Shown: piece after piece, positions 7,887 to 19,398 of the stretch
Layout: the number at the start of each line of letters is the position of its first letter
Position numbering within the stretch: position 1 is the stretch's first letter
NCBI GenBank assembly: GCA_965221845.1
Contig: OZ244919.1
Coordinates: forward strand, 3,968,001 to 4,032,000
Length of the DNA stretch: 64,000 nt
Source of the DNA: JAJEFO01 sp965221845
GTDB taxonomy: Bacteria; Pseudomonadota; Alphaproteobacteria; Rhodobacterales; Rhodobacteraceae
Direction of reading: 5' to 3'
Position numbers and translations under genes: made by a program
The notes under the pieces: generated by a model
Seen by the model: only the letters and a program-made list of their open reading frames with translations
Database searches by the model: none
What the model was told of the DNA's origin: nothing

Positions 7887-9098
7887 ATGGAACAGACCTG
7901 GCGATGGTTCGGGCCGCAGGACCCCGTCCGCATTGCGGACGTCGTGCAGACCGGCGCCACCGGGATCGTGACGGCGCTTCATCACGTGCCGGCGGGCCTG
8001 CCCTGGCCCGCGGAGGAGATCTCCGGGCGCCAGCGGGAGATCGCGACGATGCCGGACGGGTCGCCGTCGGGCCTTTCCTGGTCGGTCGTCGAAAGCCTGC
8101 CCGTGAGCGAGGACGTCAAGAAGCAGCGGGGAAGCTGGCGGGAGCACCTCGAGAACTACAAGCTGAGCCTGGAGAATCTCGCGGCCGCGGGTCTCGAGGT
8201 GATCTGCTACAACTTCATGCCCTTGCTGGACTGGACCCGCACAGACCTCGCCTGGCGCCTGCCGAACGGCGCGACCTGCATGCGCTTCGACCTGACGGAC
8301 TTCGCGGCGTTCGACCTGCACATCCTCAGGCGCCCCGGCGCAGAGGCGGACTACGATGACGCGCTGAAGGAGGACGCCGCCCGGCGCTGCGCCGGGATGT
8401 CGGAGGCCGACAGGGACCGGCTGACCCGAAACGTCGTCTTCGGACTGCCGGGGGCGGCGGGGAGGCTCAGCCTGGATGACGTGCGCGCGCACCTCTCCGA
8501 ATACGCCGGCATGAGCGCGGACGCCCTGCGCCGGCACCTTGTCGACTTCCTGTCGGAAGTGGCGCCGGTTGCCCAGGGGCTGGGCCTCAGGCTGTGCTGC
8601 CATCCCGACGATCCGCCGTTTCCGCTCCTCGGGCTTCCGCGCATCATGTCGACGGAGGCCGGCTACGCGGCGGTCATGGAGGCGGTAGACGTTCCGGCCA
8701 GCGGAATCACGCTGTGCTCCGGCTCGCTTGGGGCGCGCCCTGACAACGACCTGCCGGGCATGATGGAGCGTCTCGGCGCCCGCGTGCACTTCCTGCATCT
8801 CAGGAACGTGAAGCGCGAGACGTCCGGGGTCCGGGGCTCCTTCCACGAAGCCGAGCACCTGGGAGGCGATACGGACATGGCCGCCCTGGTCGAGGCCGTC
8901 CTGAAGGAGGAGGCCCGCCGCAGGGCTTCGGGCCGCCGGGACCGGACGATCCCGTTTCGCCCGGATCACGGGCAGGAGATCCTGGACGACCTCGGCCGCG
9001 GGGCGCAGCCAGGCTATCCCGCCGTCGGGCGGCTGAAGGGACTCGCCGAGCTGCGCGGCGTCATGGCCGCCCTCGAGCCCCGGATCGGCGCCGCATGA
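7887..9098 (+). CDS. uxuA: mannonate dehydratase
   Basis: A 403-aa protein matching UxuA throughout: MEQTWRWFGPQDPV, GATGIVTALHHVP, the YNFMPLLDWTRTDL stretch, CCHPDDPP, a C-terminal HLRNVKRE and RPDHGQ. The His, Cys and Asp residues in these segments are those that ligate the catalytic metal. The enzyme removes water from D-mannonate to give 2-keto-3-deoxygluconate, which then enters the Entner-Doudoroff route. It is cytoplasmic. The gene starts a plus-strand operon with uxuB, overlapping it by 4 bp, and is divergent from the GntR/TRAP unit. Confidence 0.95.
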   Translation: MEQTWRWFGPQDPVRIADVVQTGATGIVTALHHVPAGLPWPAEEISGRQREIATMPDGSPSGLSWSVVESLPVSEDVKKQRGSWREHLENYKLSLENLAAAGLEVICYNFMPLLDWTRTDLAWRLPNGATCMRFDLTDFAAFDLHILRRPGAEADYDDALKEDAARRCAGMSEADRDRLTRNVVFGLPGAAGRLSLDDVRAHLSEYAGMSADALRRHLVDFLSEVAPVAQGLGLRLCCHPDDPPFPLLGLPRIMSTEAGYAAVMEAVDVPASGITLCSGSLGARPDNDLPGMMERLGARVHFLHLRNVKRETSGVRGSFHEAEHLGGDTDMAALVEAVLKEEARRRASGRRDRTIPFRPDHGQEILDDLGRGAQPGYPAVGRLKGLAELRGVMAALEPRIGAA

Positions 9099-10567
9099 AC
9101 GGCCGCCCGGGTTCCGAAAGCGCGATCCCGGCCGCCGTCCTGCGCCCGGCCTACGCCAGGGAGGAGCACGGGCCGGGGATCGTCCACATCGGCCTCGGCG
9201 CGTTCCACAAGGCGCACCAGGCGGTCTATACCGACGACGCCCTGGCCGCCGCGGGGGGCGACTGGCGCATTGTCGGGGTGAGCCTGCGAAGCGTCGCTCC
9301 GGCCGCGGAGATGACGCGCCAGGACTGCCTCTACACCACGATCGAACGCGGCGCCGGCGGCACGCGGGCGCGCGTGATCGGCGCCGTCGCCGCCGCGCTT
9401 TCCATGCGGGCCGACCGCAAGGCCGTCCTGGACGCCCTGTGCGCGCCGGCCACGCGGATCGTCAGCCTGACCGTCACCGAAAGGGGCTATGGCGTCGACC
9501 GCAGGACGGGAGGCGTGGACCCGGACCATCCCGCGATCGCCGCCGACCTCGCCGCGCCGGGCAGCCCCCGGGGCGTTGCGGGCCTCCTGGTCTGGGCGCT
9601 CGGCCGGCGGCGGGCGGCGGGCGTCCCGCCGTTCACGGTGCTCTGCTGCGACAACCTGCCGGCGAACGGCGCGCTGGTGCGGTCGCTGCTGGTCGATTTC
9701 GCGCGAAGGGCCTCTCCCGGCCTTGCAGGCCACGTCGCGGACGAGGTGGCGTTCCCGGCCACGATGGTCGACCGGATCACCCCGGCGCGCGGCGACCGCA
9801 CGCTGCGCCTGGCGAAGGAGCTCACGGGAAGGCCCGACCTTGCGGCGGTCGAGTGCGAGGCGTTCCGGCAATGGGTCATCGAGGACAGGTTCCCCTCCGG
9901 CCGCCCCGCCTGGGAGGCCGGAGGCGCGCTGTTCGTCCGGGACGTGAGGCCGTACGAGGAGATGAAGCTGCGGATGCTCAACGGAACGCATTCGATGATC
10001 GCCTACGCAGGGTTCCTTGCCGGCCTCAGGTGCGTTCGGGACGCGATGGAAGACCCCGGCATGGCAACGCTGGCCAGGCGGCACCTCGCGGCCGCTGCCG
10101 CGACGCTTGAGGGCGTGCCGGGCGTGGATCTCGGGGCATACGCCGAGAGGCTCGCCCTGCGCTTCGCGAATCCGCACCTGGCGCATGAGACCTGCCAGAT
10201 CGCGACGGACGGGTCGGAGAAGATGCCGCAGCGGATCTTCGCGCCGGCGGCGGACGCGATCCGGCGCGGGCTCCCGATCGGGCCTTTCGCCTTCGCGACC
10301 GCCGCCTGGATGCGCTACACCGTCGGCCGCACAGACGAGGGCCGTTCGTACGCGTTGCGCGATCCGCTGGAAGCCGCGCTGCGGCACGAAGGGCCGGGCC
10401 TCCCGGCCGCCGAAAGCGTGATGGCGCGCCTGGACGGCATCGCCGGCCTGATCCCCGTCGCGCTCGCGGGTGACGGAGGATGGCGGGAAGCCGTGCTGAA
10501 GCGGCTCGGGAAGATGCTGGAATGCGGGATGGCGTCGGCGGTCCGCGAGGCAGCGGAGCGCGCATGA
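9095..10567 (+). CDS. uxuB: D-mannonate oxidoreductase / fructuronate reductase (mannitol dehydrogenase family)
   Basis: A 490-aa polyol-type long-chain dehydrogenase. The N-terminal nucleotide-binding segment IVHIGLGAFHKAHQAVYTDD and the active-site K-x(4)-N-x(2)-H pattern in MKLRMLNGTHS (Lys near 290) are clear. Paired with UxuA, it should reduce D-fructuronate to D-mannonate with NADH. Its ATG overlaps the uxuA stop, so the two pathway steps are co-translated. A mannitol or tagaturonate substrate cannot be excluded from sequence, but the uxuA partnership argues for fructuronate. No uronate isomerase (uxaC) or KDG kinase is in the window. Confidence 0.9.
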   Translation: MNGRPGSESAIPAAVLRPAYAREEHGPGIVHIGLGAFHKAHQAVYTDDALAAAGGDWRIVGVSLRSVAPAAEMTRQDCLYTTIERGAGGTRARVIGAVAAALSMRADRKAVLDALCAPATRIVSLTVTERGYGVDRRTGGVDPDHPAIAADLAAPGSPRGVAGLLVWALGRRRAAGVPPFTVLCCDNLPANGALVRSLLVDFARRASPGLAGHVADEVAFPATMVDRITPARGDRTLRLAKELTGRPDLAAVECEAFRQWVIEDRFPSGRPAWEAGGALFVRDVRPYEEMKLRMLNGTHSMIAYAGFLAGLRCVRDAMEDPGMATLARRHLAAAAATLEGVPGVDLGAYAERLALRFANPHLAHETCQIATDGSEKMPQRIFAPAADAIRRGLPIGPFAFATAAWMRYTVGRTDEGRSYALRDPLEAALRHEGPGLPAAESVMARLDGIAGLIPVALAGDGGWREAVLKRLGKMLECGMASAVREAAERA

Positions 10568-10956
10568 TCCTGATGCCTTCGCCGCACGCCGCGATTCCCC
10601 GGCCGCAGCGAAAACCCGGGCGCGTCGGCGTGAGTCGAACGCGCCGAATGGCGTCCCCGTCGCGCCTCCCGCCCTCGCGGACGCCGCACTGCGACCCAGG
10701 CTGGCAAGGGCCGAGGGCGCCGGAGGCTCCCGGCAGCGTGCCGCCGCCGCATCTCCTGCCGCATTCGCCTGCGCCGGGGCTTCCTCCCGAACCGTCCCTT
10801 CCCGGCCGCTCCTGAGCCGGAAGCCGCAAGACGGACGATGGCGCCGGACGGCCGGCCTGGTCCGTGCGTTCGATTCCGGCTTGAAAGCGGGGCTGGGGCG
10901 TATTAGGCTCACTGACGCAAGCGGCCCCGCCGCACAGCTACGGAACGGAGGAATCC
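10568..10956. other. intergenic stretch, no gene seen
   Basis: About 390 bp follow uxuB. Frames are open on both strands but arginine/proline-rich without motifs. Just before the next gene there is a good ribosome binding site (GGAGGAATCC). I see no convincing terminator hairpin with a T run. Confidence 0.4.
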
Positions 10957-11496
10957 ATGAAACAGCCGAATCTCTTCCCCGCCCGCCCGTCGGCGGTTCA
11001 GGCGGTCGCCAGGACAGCCGGGCCCGTGGCGCTGGTTGCCGCATTCATTCTGGCTTTCGGCGGAACGGCGCATGCGAACTGCTTCAAGTCGGCCTCTCTC
11101 GGCGAGTATCCGCTTGGCGAATGGTCCGATGCCGGCCGGACCTGGGTCGTGTCCGACACTGTCGGGTCGTTTTCCGAGGCCTTCACGACACGGTCCGCAT
11201 TGCAATCGCAGAGGGACACGCTCACTGGCGAGTGCTCCACGAAGGGAAATGCGGTCATTGCCGCTGTCGAGGGGCGCCTGAACGACCGGAAGGCCGGCCT
11301 CGGCGCCGAATTCGACAGGACGTGCACCGAGGTGTTCTGCCCGATGTTTCGTGACATCTCGATTCAGTCACGGGAGCAGGAGATCGACCGGGAGATCGGC
11401 AGGATGAAGGCGTGGTACAATGCGAGCATCGGCCGGTGCGAGGGACATTTCAACTACATGTTCAACACGCTGTCGCCCCTGATGTGCTCGCAGTGA
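10957..11496 (+). CDS. secreted cysteine-containing protein of unknown function
   Basis: A 179-aa protein that I do not recognise. The first ~40 residues look like a Sec signal peptide: basic start, hydrophobic AGPVALVAAFILAFGG, and a cleavage site near AHA-N. The mature part is about 139 aa with cysteines at roughly 42, 93, 117, 122, 154 and 177, an even number that suits disulfides in the periplasm. It has helical, charged segments such as REQEIDREIGRMKAWYNASIGR. GGAGGAA lies just before the ATG. It stands alone between uxuB and the convergent recQ gene, so its context says nothing about function. Its codon use resembles its neighbours. Confidence 0.65.
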   Translation: MKQPNLFPARPSAVQAVARTAGPVALVAAFILAFGGTAHANCFKSASLGEYPLGEWSDAGRTWVVSDTVGSFSEAFTTRSALQSQRDTLTGECSTKGNAVIAAVEGRLNDRKAGLGAEFDRTCTEVFCPMFRDISIQSREQEIDREIGRMKAWYNASIGRCEGHFNYMFNTLSPLMCSQ

Positions 11497-11718
11497 GCCT
11501 GCCGAAAGGGTGCGGGCTCGCCGGCCTGCGCGGGCGCCGGCCGGCGCCGTGACCGGCCGCCGGCGAAGGGCCCGGCAGGCGCAGCCGGCCTCGTGCTGCG
11601 CCGTTGTTCGCGCTGCCGTGCCCGGGCGAGCCGCAGGGCGCTGCAGGGTTTCCCGTCCGTTCATGCGGCGGCGGGCGCCGGCGGGAAACGCGCCCTCGGT
11701 CAGGCGGCGCGCGAGTCG

Positions 11719-14160
<2,442 letters not shown>

Positions 14161-14290
14161 GCATTTCGCTCCGGTAGGGCGCGACCCGAATAGGGCGAGG
14201 CGCAGCAACGTTCAACCCGCCGGGCCTGCGTGGCGCCTCCTCCGCGGCCCCGCCGGTCTCGGAGCGCCGCGCCGGGTCACGCCCCCGGCC

Positions 14291-15487
14291 ATGACCGTTT
14301 CGGGAATCGCATGCCTGCCAGGAAATCCGGAACATGCCGGCCGACCGGTCTCGAAGACGGGCATGCCGCAAGGCCGCGCCTGTCCGCGGGCGGATGCCCT
14401 GCAATTCCGTTCTTGCCAGAAGGCCAGGCGCATCGACGCATGCCGCTGGCAGCGCGAACCCGACAGGTGCGTCCTGGCGCCGGGCGCGGGCTGCGGGCTG
14501 GCGGAGGCCATGCGGCGGACGGGCATGTCGAAGCCGACGGCCTGGCGCCGGCGGGACCGCTTCCTCGCCGAAGGCGCCGGCGGGCTTCTCCGGGACGCCG
14601 CCCGCCCGCCGGGGAAGGCGCCGGTCCCGGAGGAACGGGTGAAGGCACTGGCCGGCCTCGCGATGTCGCCGCCGCCCCCGCACGCCAGGCACCGGACGGT
14701 GCGGGCGCTGGCGGGGAAGCCGGGGACGGTGCATTCCACGGTGCACGGCATCCTGAAGCGGAACGGCCTCAGGCCGCACCGGGTGAAGACCTTCAAGGTG
14801 TCGCGCGACCCGCGGTTCGAGCTGAAGGTCCGCGACGTCGCGGGCCCCTGCGTCGACCCGCCCGACCACGCCGTCGTGCTGTCGGCGGACGAGAGCGAGC
14901 GCGTGAACGCCACCGGTTCGAGTGAGCGCGCGAACCGGATCCAGGCGCTCGGGCGGACGCAGAAGCCCCTGCCCATGACGCCGGGCCATGCCGGGACGAG
15001 GACCCGCGCCTGCAGGCGGAACGGCACCGCATGCCTGCTCGCGGCCCTTGATGCCGCCACCGGCCAGGTCGCCGGCCGGACGGTACGGCACCGCTCGGCG
15101 GAGTCCCTCGCCTTCCTGGACCATGTCGCCGAGGGGATCGCGCCCGGAACACCGGTGCACGTCATCCTCGACAACGTCTCGTCGCACGGGTCGGCCGAGG
15201 TCCGCGGGTGGCTGAAGGGCCGTCCCGACCGGACGTCCCGCTTCACGCCCACGTCAGCGTCCTGGACGGACGCCGTCGAGGGGCTCTTCCCGAAGCTGTC
15301 CAGGCAGAGGCTGAAGAATGCCGTCTTCGACTCGCCTGCCGGGTGCGTCGCGGCCATCGAGGGATGCATCGCGCACCACGACGCCAACGACGCCCGGCCC
15401 TTCCGCTGGAGCCGCAGACCGGAGGACCTCGTCGCGGCCTGGAAGCGAGGCCGCCAGAAGCTCCGGGAAATGGCATCAAATGAATGA
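14291..15487 (+). CDS. IS630-family transposase, probably inactive
   Basis: Transposase of the IS630/Tc1 type. A helix-turn-helix region (GLAEAMRRTGMSKPTAWRRRDRF) is followed by the DDE catalytic domain: SADE for the first aspartate, VHVILDNVSSH for the second, and the PTSASWTDAVEGLF segment with the final acidic residue. Between the first aspartate and the conserved RIQALGRTQ there is an extra stretch of about 12 residues caused by an in-frame 27-bp imperfect duplication (14893-14908 and 14920-14935). This would push the catalytic loop apart. The exact start is uncertain: 14291 is one of several in-frame ATGs. I could not fix the IS ends. The gene abuts the IS5-like element that begins at 15497. 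Confidence 0.7.
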   Translation: MTVSGIACLPGNPEHAGRPVSKTGMPQGRACPRADALQFRSCQKARRIDACRWQREPDRCVLAPGAGCGLAEAMRRTGMSKPTAWRRRDRFLAEGAGGLLRDAARPPGKAPVPEERVKALAGLAMSPPPPHARHRTVRALAGKPGTVHSTVHGILKRNGLRPHRVKTFKVSRDPRFELKVRDVAGPCVDPPDHAVVLSADESERVNATGSSERANRIQALGRTQKPLPMTPGHAGTRTRACRRNGTACLLAALDAATGQVAGRTVRHRSAESLAFLDHVAEGIAPGTPVHVILDNVSSHGSAEVRGWLKGRPDRTSRFTPTSASWTDAVEGLFPKLSRQRLKNAVFDSPAGCVAAIEGCIAHHDANDARPFRWSRRPEDLVAAWKRGRQKLREMASNE

Positions 15488-16382
15488 ATCAAACCACCAG
15501 GGCCCGTTGACAGTCATCTTGCGAATCGTCCGGACCCATGCCATGTCCTGCCCCGATGACCGCCGGAAAGGCGGCACGAGGCGACAACGGCATGAGCGAG
15601 CAGAACGACGATCCAGACAGAACGGTGACGGCCGGCGCCATGCGGGCGCGGACCGGGGACATGCTGCCGGGCAGGGCGTCCGACCCCGGCGGCACGGCGG
15701 CGGACAGCCGCCGCTTCATGGAGGCGGTGCCGTGGCGGTTCCGCACGGGGTCGCCGTGGCGCGGCCTCCCCGCGCGGTCCGGGAACCGGGACGGCGCCTC
15801 CAGGCGGTTCCGGCGCCGGCCGCTTCCGGGGGTCTTCGCGCGCGTTTCCGACGCCTTGTCGGAGGAGTCCGGCCTTGAGTTCGTGTCCGGCGGCGGCACG
15901 GCGGTCCGGGCGACCCGGAAGGCGTCCGACGCAAGAGGGGGACCTCGGGCCAGGGGACCGGACGTTCCCGGGGCGGCCTGACGGGCAGGGCCGCGGCCGT
16001 CGCGGACGCGCCGGGATGCCCTGTCCGCTTCACGATCCTTCCCGGCCAGGCGCACGGCCCGAGGGGGTGCCGGGGCTTCCCGGCGGCCTGGCGTTCGGGG
16101 CGCTGGTCGGTGACAAGGCGTTCGACGCCGACTGGCTCCTGGAGGACCTTGCGGAACGCGGGGCGGAGGCGGCGGTCCCGTCGAAGCGGAGCCGTACGGC
16201 GCCGCGGGCGCACGGCCGGGAGATGCCGTAACGGGGCGGCGAACCGGCCGACGTCGGTCGGGTCTGGCAGGTTGCCGGTCTGGTGTCGTTGTCCCTGCCA
16301 GGCACGACATGTGCCGTCGTGCGTGGCGGAGGCGTTCCGGAGGGGAGGGCCGCAACCTGCAACGGAGGAAAGGACGACGACA

Positions 16383-17368
16383 ATGCGGATCCTTGTCGGA
16401 ACGGACGTGTCGGCGGCAGGCACGTCGGCCGTCGCGACCGACGCCGACGGCAGGACCGTCGACGAGGCGAAGGTGCCGTCCGGTCCCGGGTCGCCCGGCG
16501 GGCTGCCCGGCAGCGTCGCTGCGGCCGGCCCGGGACGGGACCCCTGTCGCAACGGCTCGCAAGGGGCCGGGCGAGGCCGGCTGCGAGACCGTGCTGACGG
16601 GACGAGGCGCGTGAAGGCTTCGCCGAGGCGGCCCCGGTCAGGACGGACCGGCGGGACGCCGAGGGCATCGCGCAGCCGCTGCAGACGGGCCGGTTCCAGC
16701 CCGTTCACGAGCCGGGTCGGTCGCGTCCCGGGAGAGGCGGGCCCTGCCGGCCTCGCGCAGCGCGCTGGTGGAAGGCCTGGCGCGGCTCGAGCTCTCCGTG
16801 CGCGGCATCCTCCGCGACTTCGGCCTGAAGCCCGGCCGTGTCTCGAAGGGCCGCCGGGAGGAGCGGGTGCGGGAACCGGCCGCGGACAACGCGATGCTGT
16901 CGGACGTCGTCGCGCCGATCCTGCGGCTGCGCGCGGAGATGCGCAACGAGCCGGCCGCGACGACGAAGAGGGTCCGGACGCTCGCGCGGGCGGACGACGC
17001 CTGCCGGCTGCTGACGGCGATGCCCGGCGCGGGGCCGGCGACGGCCTTCGTCGCCGCGGCCGCCGGCCCGTCCCGGTTCCGGAGGGCGCGGGACGTCGAC
17101 GCCCGGGCGGGGGAGCGGGACGTCTCCGGCGGGATCACGAGGGCCGGCGACGCCGCGCCGCGGCGGGAAAGGGAACTGGCTGAAGTCCCGGGCGCTGCGC
17201 GCCGCGGGGAGGCGTGGCAGGAAGTGCGCCACGACCGCGCCGGCCCGGCGCATGGGCGTGGCGCTTCTCCGGACGTGGCGTGACGGGACGGAGTTCCGCT
17301 TCGCCCGCGCGCCGGCGGCGGCGCCCGGCCCGGCATGGGCATGGCCGCACCGGAACTGCAGCCCGTGA
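16383..17368 (+). pseudogene. IS110-family transposase, frameshifted
   Basis: The start MRILVGTDVSAAGTS and TVDEAKV match the N-terminal RuvC-like part of IS110 transposases. After frame changes, the C-terminal transposase_20 region is seen: LVEGLARLELSVRGILRDFGLK, LLTAMPGAGPATA, the ERDVSGGITRAGDA motif, and in yet another frame MGVALLRTWRDGTEFRFA up to a stop at 17366-17368. At least three frame changes make it non-functional. Confidence 0.7.
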
Positions 17369-17652
17369 CGAAGAGGGAAGGAGCGGGATCCGCCTGTCGA
17401 GGCGTCCCGCCCGCGGACGTCCCCGACCGGGACGCGGTCCCCGATGACGTCGTGATGCGCCTTGTTGCCGAACAGCGCTGTCGCGTCCGGGCACGCCCGG
17501 GAGACGGACACTCGGGGACCGGACCGGCATCATGCAGGCGGCCGACGAGCCGACCGCGGACGGAAGGAAGATGCCCGGCAGCGGACGGGAAGCGGACAGT
17601 CCCGGAACCGGCGAGGTGACGTCTTGAACGAAACCGGGCGGCGGCGAACCCG

Positions 17653-17719
17653 CCGTGGGCTGGCAGGCCCGCCTCCGCCGGACTCTTGCGGTCGCTCCGG
17701 CGGGCCTGCCAGCCCACGG
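17653..17719. repeat. perfect 21-bp inverted repeat
   Basis: The arms are 17653-17673 and 17699-17719, exact complements with a 25-base loop, forming a very stable GC-rich hairpin. It lies in the non-coding tail of the IS110-bearing insert. It could be a terminator, an IS-end structure or a recombination site. No T run follows it. Confidence 0.7.
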
Positions 17720-19398
17720 CTCCGGACCAAAGGCCGGCGCCGCATCCGGCATCAGCGCCGCGCCCCTTGCCGCAGGCGCCGGGATGCTGCTGCCCGGCCT
17801 GCGCCCTGCGGCCGCGAATGCGCAGGAATCCGCACTTGACGGCAAGGGCCCCGTTACGGAAGGTGTACGGGTGGCGGCACCTGGTGGAGAGCCTCTTCTC
17901 CAAGACCGGGGAGTTCCGGGCGGTCGCGACGCGCTACGACAAGACGGACGCGAGCTTCGCGGCGGGGATCCACCTCGTCGCCGGCGTGGTCGCCGCGACA
18001 TGACTGCCAACGGGCCCTGGTATTTCGTCCTTACATATCTTCCGATCGTGCCATAGCATTGGTAGCCAGTCCGCTTATGTTTGTGCTCGTTCAATGTTGC
18101 ATCGCATTTCTTTCTGTAGAAGGTCTTTCCGCAGACGGTGCGCTTGAAGACATATGTTGGACCACCTGCAGCCCGGAAACCCGTGCTTCGGGTCGATCTG
18201 CGTGCAGGTGAACGACGAACGGTACGTGTGCCGCCCGCCCCGAAAGTGTTTCGCGAACCGGCCTTCGCTGTCCTCGGAATGCTCTGAGGACCCGATGGCG
18301 TCAGCTCGATTGGGTATCGCGGCGCGAATGACGTTTGGGTGGGTTGGACTCCGAGAATGCTGTTGACCAAATAGCTGCGCGGCTGGCCGCTGTCCGCGCG
18401 TACGGCCATCAGCAATACGTCTCCGGCCTGCGAGCGGCGGAGTGAGTAGGCTTCGATCGCGCGTGTCGAACGATTGCCCTGCTTGTCGCGGTAGTCGATC
18501 TCCACGAGAAGGCGGTTTGCGGCAGCGAAGCGGATCATTTCGATGAGATTCTGTCCTTGGCTGCCCGTGGGCAGATCGACTACACGCTCGCGGATGAGCG
18601 TGTTGTCGGCGCCGACAGGCATCGCCGCAAGCGGTTGGGCGACGGCGCCCTGGAGCCAATCGAAGATTTCGGGGAGCGCTTCCCAAAACGTCGTCACCGG
18701 GAGCAGCGCGGGGAGCTGGTGCTCCAGCATGTGAATCCAACCAGTCTCAAGTTCCACTTGGTGCGGCTCAAGGTCGGCCATGCGCGGAATGCCGATGCCC
18801 TTGAATTCACACTTGGCGCGCAGGACTTCCATGAAGCGCTGCGGTTCCGGACGTGCCTCCGTATTTCCGGTAGATCGGTGTAATCGTAGGCTAGGACTTC
18901 GATGCCGTCTTCCGGAGCATCGCTGTATGTATGGAAAATCTGCACGTGGACCGGCGGGAGAACGATCCGCTCGTCGGCGGTCAAGTCAAGCTTGATGCGC
19001 GGGAGGGCGTGGGTCGATGAGACGGGGCCCTTGCAACTGATCTTGCCTTGGCACGAGAATTGGCCCCGGGGGTTCTCGTAGATATCGAACTCCTGCTTGT
19101 CGGCCGGAATCTCAATGCCGGTTTGGTCGTAGATCCATTCACCAATTTCGGAAAATGCGCCCTTCAAGAAGTCGGCGCCGAGATGCTCTGAATTGCGGAG
19201 CGTGAAGTCGAGATCCTCCGAGAATCGATAGGTTTCGAAGAAGCATTTCTTCAGGCACGTGCCGCCTTTGAATATCCACCCCCGTTCCACTCTGAAGTGC
19301 AACACCTGATGCAGTGTTCCTGGTCGTTCGGCGACACATGATGTTGCGAATCGGCCAGGCGGCGACGACAGTCCCTGTGATGAAGCAAGGAGACTGTC

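Larger units (their letters stand above)
16226..17859. mobile_element. 1.6-kb insertion with 12-bp terminal inverted repeats carrying an IS110-type transposase relic
   Basis: The insert is bounded by CCGTAACGGGGC at 16226-16237 and its exact complement at 17848-17859. It splits the IS5-type transposase between ...GRE-M and YGWRHLV... Flanking hexamers GAGATG and AAGGTG are only partly alike, so a target duplication is doubtful. IS110 elements usually lack true terminal inverted repeats, so the repeats may belong to a different carrier element that also holds the IS110 relic. The 490 bp after the relic contain a perfect 21-bp inverted repeat but no recognisable gene. Confidence 0.55.
15592..18003 (+). 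pseudogene. IS5-family transposase, split and frameshifted
   Basis: The N-terminal part (from ATG 15592) has LPGRASDPGGTAADSRRFMEAV and FRTGSPWRGLPARSGN, the usual opening of this transposase group. After a frame change, the middle part reads FGALVGDKAFDADWLLEDLAERGAEA up to 16225. The C-terminal part resumes at 17860 with YGWRHLVESLFSK and ATRYDKTDASFAAGIHLVAGVV, ending at 18003. Thus the reading frame is broken both by a frameshift near 15900-16000 and by the 16226-17859 insert. No active transposase can be made. Confidence 0.75.
15497..18020. mobile_element. IS5-family-like element interrupted by a second insertion
   Basis: The ends form a 20-bp inverted repeat with one mismatch, CCAGGGCCCGTTGACAGTCA at 15497-15516 against the complement of 18001-18020. 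Inside are the two halves of one IS5-type transposase (15592-16225 and 17860-18003), separated by a 1.6-kb insert at 16226-17859. Without the insert the element would be about 0.9 kb, the usual size for this family. Its right end meets the abiEii gene at the last codons, so this insertion cut the 3' end of that toxin gene. A clean target duplication could not be recognised, perhaps because the left flank is itself IS sequence. Confidence 0.75.

Noticed and set aside
9014..11044. Long minus-strand open frame opposite uxuB
   Set aside because: Composition is arginine/alanine-biased with no motif, and it is fully antisense to a clear uxuB and an intergenic region.
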